64,000 nt of DNA from Bacteroidales bacterium (GTDB lineage Bacteria > Bacteroidota > Bacteroidia > Bacteroidales > VadinHA17), in contig PMIJ01000114.1 of assembly GCA_003157015.1 (NCBI GenBank), positions 17,453-81,452 of the forward strand. The letters run 5' to 3'. Positions 62,375 to 64,000 of the stretch are shown here, piece after piece. The translations under genes were made by a program, and so were the position numbers. The stretch's first letter is position 1; each line of letters begins with the position of its first letter. A model generated the notes under the pieces. That model saw only the letters and a list, made by a program, of their open reading frames with translations, was not told where the DNA came from and did no database searches.

Positions 62375-62422
62375 TGAAAATCAATTTATTCACCCCATCC
62401 CCAAGGGGAGCAAATTGATTTT
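62375..62422 (-). repeat. core of the 58245/59013 repeat, inverted third copy
   Basis: ttgaaaatcaatttattcac cccatccccaaggggagcaa attgatttt matches the opposite strand of the palindromic core at 58275-58323. A second cccttggggtctggg half-copy follows to about 62465. This occupies most of the 289-bp gap between tonB and the nitroreductase. Confidence 0.85.
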
Positions 62423-62544
62423 CTTCGCTCCCCTTGGGGTCTGGGTAATCGAAGAAAATCAATAAATTTGTAGTTGCTAATCCAGTGATTTATTTATTTG
62501 TTTTCGTATGGGCTATAATTTTAGACCTAGAATGAAAGCTTTAA

Positions 62545-62552
62545 TAATTTTG
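62545..62552 (+). promoter_or_regulatory. candidate -7 box for the nitroreductase gene
   Basis: TAATTTTG fits TAnnTTTG exactly and lies 28 nt before the ATG. A weak upstream match (ttttag near 62519-62524) sits 20 nt earlier. Confidence 0.35.
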
Positions 62553-62580
62553 TTACTATTTCTAATTAAGATATGCAATT

Positions 62581-63159
62581 ATGAAAAAAGAATTAATTCT
62601 TGAGATCATTCAGGAAAGATGGAGCCCTTACGCTTTTTCTTCAGCACCCGTAGAAGAATTTAAATTAAAAGCAATGTTCGAAGCTGCAGGCTATGCGCCG
62701 TCGTGCAATAATGAACAACCATGGGAGTTCGTATTCACAACACAGGATGAAAAAGAGGTTTTCGACGATTTCGTGGGATTCCTAAATGATGGAAACAAAG
62801 TATGGGCTAAGAACGCATATGCCCTCATTCTCAGCATGGCCCGGACTAATTTTTCCTATAATGATAAAACAAACAGATTTGCTTTTCATGATACGGGAAT
62901 GGCTTTAAACAACCTGTTGTTACAGGCCCTGTCATTGGATATTTATGTTCATCAGATGGGTGGTTACTCTGTAGAAAAGGTAAAGGATTATTTCAAATTG
63001 GATGACGATATAGAGCCTGTTGCTATGATGGCTGTCGGATATCTTGGTGACGGCTCAACTCTTACACCTGAATTATTAAAGAGAGATGAAAACAGACGGA
63101 CCAGGAAATCAGTTAAAGAATTTGTATTCAAAAATTCCCGATCAAATCTTGCTTTTTAA
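62581..63159 (+). CDS. nitroreductase-family flavoprotein
   Basis: A 192-aa FMN-dependent NAD(P)H oxidoreductase. The N-terminal ERWSPYAFSSAPVEE, the FMN-binding block AAGYAPSCNNEQPWEFVF, DTGMALNNLLLQALSLDIYVHQMGG and VAMMAVGYLGDG are typical. Arg13 (RWS) and Ser/Asn near 40 contact FMN phosphate in relatives. The physiological substrate (quinone, nitro compound) is unknown. It stands alone, tail-to-tail with the next gene. Confidence 0.9.
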   Translation: MKKELILEIIQERWSPYAFSSAPVEEFKLKAMFEAAGYAPSCNNEQPWEFVFTTQDEKEVFDDFVGFLNDGNKVWAKNAYALILSMARTNFSYNDKTNRFAFHDTGMALNNLLLQALSLDIYVHQMGGYSVEKVKDYFKLDDDIEPVAMMAVGYLGDGSTLTPELLKRDENRRTRKSVKEFVFKNSRSNLAF

Positions 63160-63172
63160 TGAAATAGCAAGG

Positions 63173-63871
63173 CTATTTACTGTCGCTGTCAGATTTTTTA
63201 ATCTTCTTTCTGACTTTTGGCCTGACAGGTTTGTTGAATTTCTGGCTTTTAAAAAGACCGTTTTTAATACCGCTGATAAATTTTGCCCAGGCAAACGGGT
63301 TCAGAAGATTATTAATCGGATATTGTCCATGAGTTGCAGAGGCATTGAAGTTCTGTTCCATTAAATATCTGTAACCGGCTTCAGGAGAGACTTTGTAATC
63401 TCCCTGGTTCGCTATTGCAACATAAATAGAGGCAATATTATCATTCATGTTTTCAATAATCGGATCAACCGGCCGTGCCTTGGTAATATCTTTAAGAAAA
63501 TCACTATAGTTTTTCCAGGGCATGATACTTACTTCTTTAATCTGAATAGTATCTGCTTCCAAAGCAATATCAACTTCACAGTGCCTTTCTGTAAATGTTA
63601 TAGGAATAATTGTATGATATCTTTTGTATCCTAACGCTCTGAAGAAAACAGTATCGCCTGGTGTGCTGGTAATGGAATAAATTCCGGTAGGTTCACTAAG
63701 TGCCCCTTTTTTAAGTTTTTTCGATACAACAGCCACCCCTGCAACAGGATTATATGATTTATCCGTTATTATTCCGCTTACCTGAACATACTTTTCACTT
63801 TCAACTGTCTGGCCATAATTAAAAGAAATGGCAAGGATAAAAAGTAGTAATGTATAGAAAAGTTTATTCAA
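63173..63871 (-). CDS. exported carboxypeptidase-regulatory-like domain protein
   Basis: A 232-aa protein with a signal peptide (~1-20, SFNYGQ), a CarboxypepD_reg-like beta-sandwich (~28-105: VQVSGIITDKSYNPVAGVAVVSKKLKKGALSEPTGIYSI, FFRALGYKRYHTI) and a C-terminal ~120-residue region rich in charged residues ending in KKIKKSDSDSK. The domain is the one found at the N-terminus of SusC receptors, but here without plug or barrel. Similar short proteins are frequent in Bacteroidota and of unknown role. Nothing is seen in 63872-64000. Confidence 0.85.
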   Translation of the reverse strand: MNKLFYTLLLFILAISFNYGQTVESEKYVQVSGIITDKSYNPVAGVAVVSKKLKKGALSEPTGIYSITSTPGDTVFFRALGYKRYHTIIPITFTERHCEVDIALEADTIQIKEVSIMPWKNYSDFLKDITKARPVDPIIENMNDNIASIYVAIANQGDYKVSPEAGYRYLMEQNFNASATHGQYPINNLLNPFAWAKFISGIKNGLFKSQKFNKPVRPKVRKKIKKSDSDSK

Positions 63872-64000
63872 TTTTATCCGCTGTATTTAATATATAAATC
63901 GAATAGCGTTGCAAAATAAACATAATTGAGTGTAACGGTGAAACATTTAACTATATTTTAACTTGAACCATTTATTACCTAGTCCCTCAGTATTGGGAAT

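Overview
The window looks like a chromosome segment, possibly from a metagenome-assembled genome, of a plant-polysaccharide-degrading member of the Bacteroidota (Bacteroidales/Marinilabiliales type). The evidence is a SusC/SusD pair, many lipoproteins with a Cys at residue 17-30, CRTAC1 (FG-GAP plus ASPIC/UnbV) proteins next to SusCD, TAnnTTTG-type -7 boxes, a FISUMP lipoprotein, moderate AT richness and few Shine-Dalgarno sites. No rRNA, tRNA, CRISPR array, prophage or complete transposase gene was seen.

Layout. (1) 1-13.5 kb is a uronate/pectin catabolic region. A leftward operon encodes UxaC, an SDR fructuronate reductase, PPi-phosphofructokinase, a HAD phosphatase, a LarA-like nickel-pincer racemase/epimerase, a Gfo/Idh oxidoreductase and 6-phosphogluconate dehydrogenase (cut by the window edge). 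Diverging from it are GH105, an S23 four-helix-bundle protein, GH5, KduI and KduD. (2) 13.5-22.3 kb holds a membrane protein, an S33 hydrolase, a UPF0316 protein, lipoproteins, three rhodanese-fold proteins (one with two domains), two YeeE/YedE sulfur-transport-type genes and truA. (3) 22.4-40.7 kb has twelve consecutive leftward genes. Eight are nearly gapless: a CRTAC1 lipoprotein, an HzsA-like mono-haem lipoprotein, a tri-haem YVTN/peroxidase-type cytochrome, a beta-propeller, a Rid protein, two LivJ-type binding proteins and a DAHP synthase. They are followed by a TPR-CRTAC1 giant, another CRTAC1, and an overlapping asparagine-synthase-like/radical SAM pair. This is the best candidate for an undescribed system. 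(4) 41.3-55.2 kb holds a FISUMP lipoprotein, a histidine kinase/response regulator pair, a 569-bp putative mobile element carrying a truncated DUF559 endonuclease, then SusC, SusD and a fourth CRTAC1 lipoprotein. (5) 55.2-64 kb holds small lipoproteins, an ankyrin-plus-barrel fusion, a repeat-rich gap with a RAYT transposase remnant, a serine hydrolase, an SRAP protein, TonB, a nitroreductase and a carboxypeptidase-regulatory-domain protein.

In region 1, extracellular GH5/GH105 release saturated and unsaturated uronates. KduI/KduD handle the unsaturated ones. UxaC and the SDR turn saturated ones into aldonates. The LarA-like enzyme together with gnd suggests mannonate-to-gluconate epimerisation and entry into the pentose phosphate pathway instead of, or beside, mannonate dehydratase.

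Intergenic DNA is unusually rich in structured repeats: double-hairpin elements, palindromes, word-like degenerate tandem repeats and long inverted repeats. Several accompany small nuclease, transposase or S23 genes. All functional calls come from reading sequence and remembered family motifs; no database search was run.
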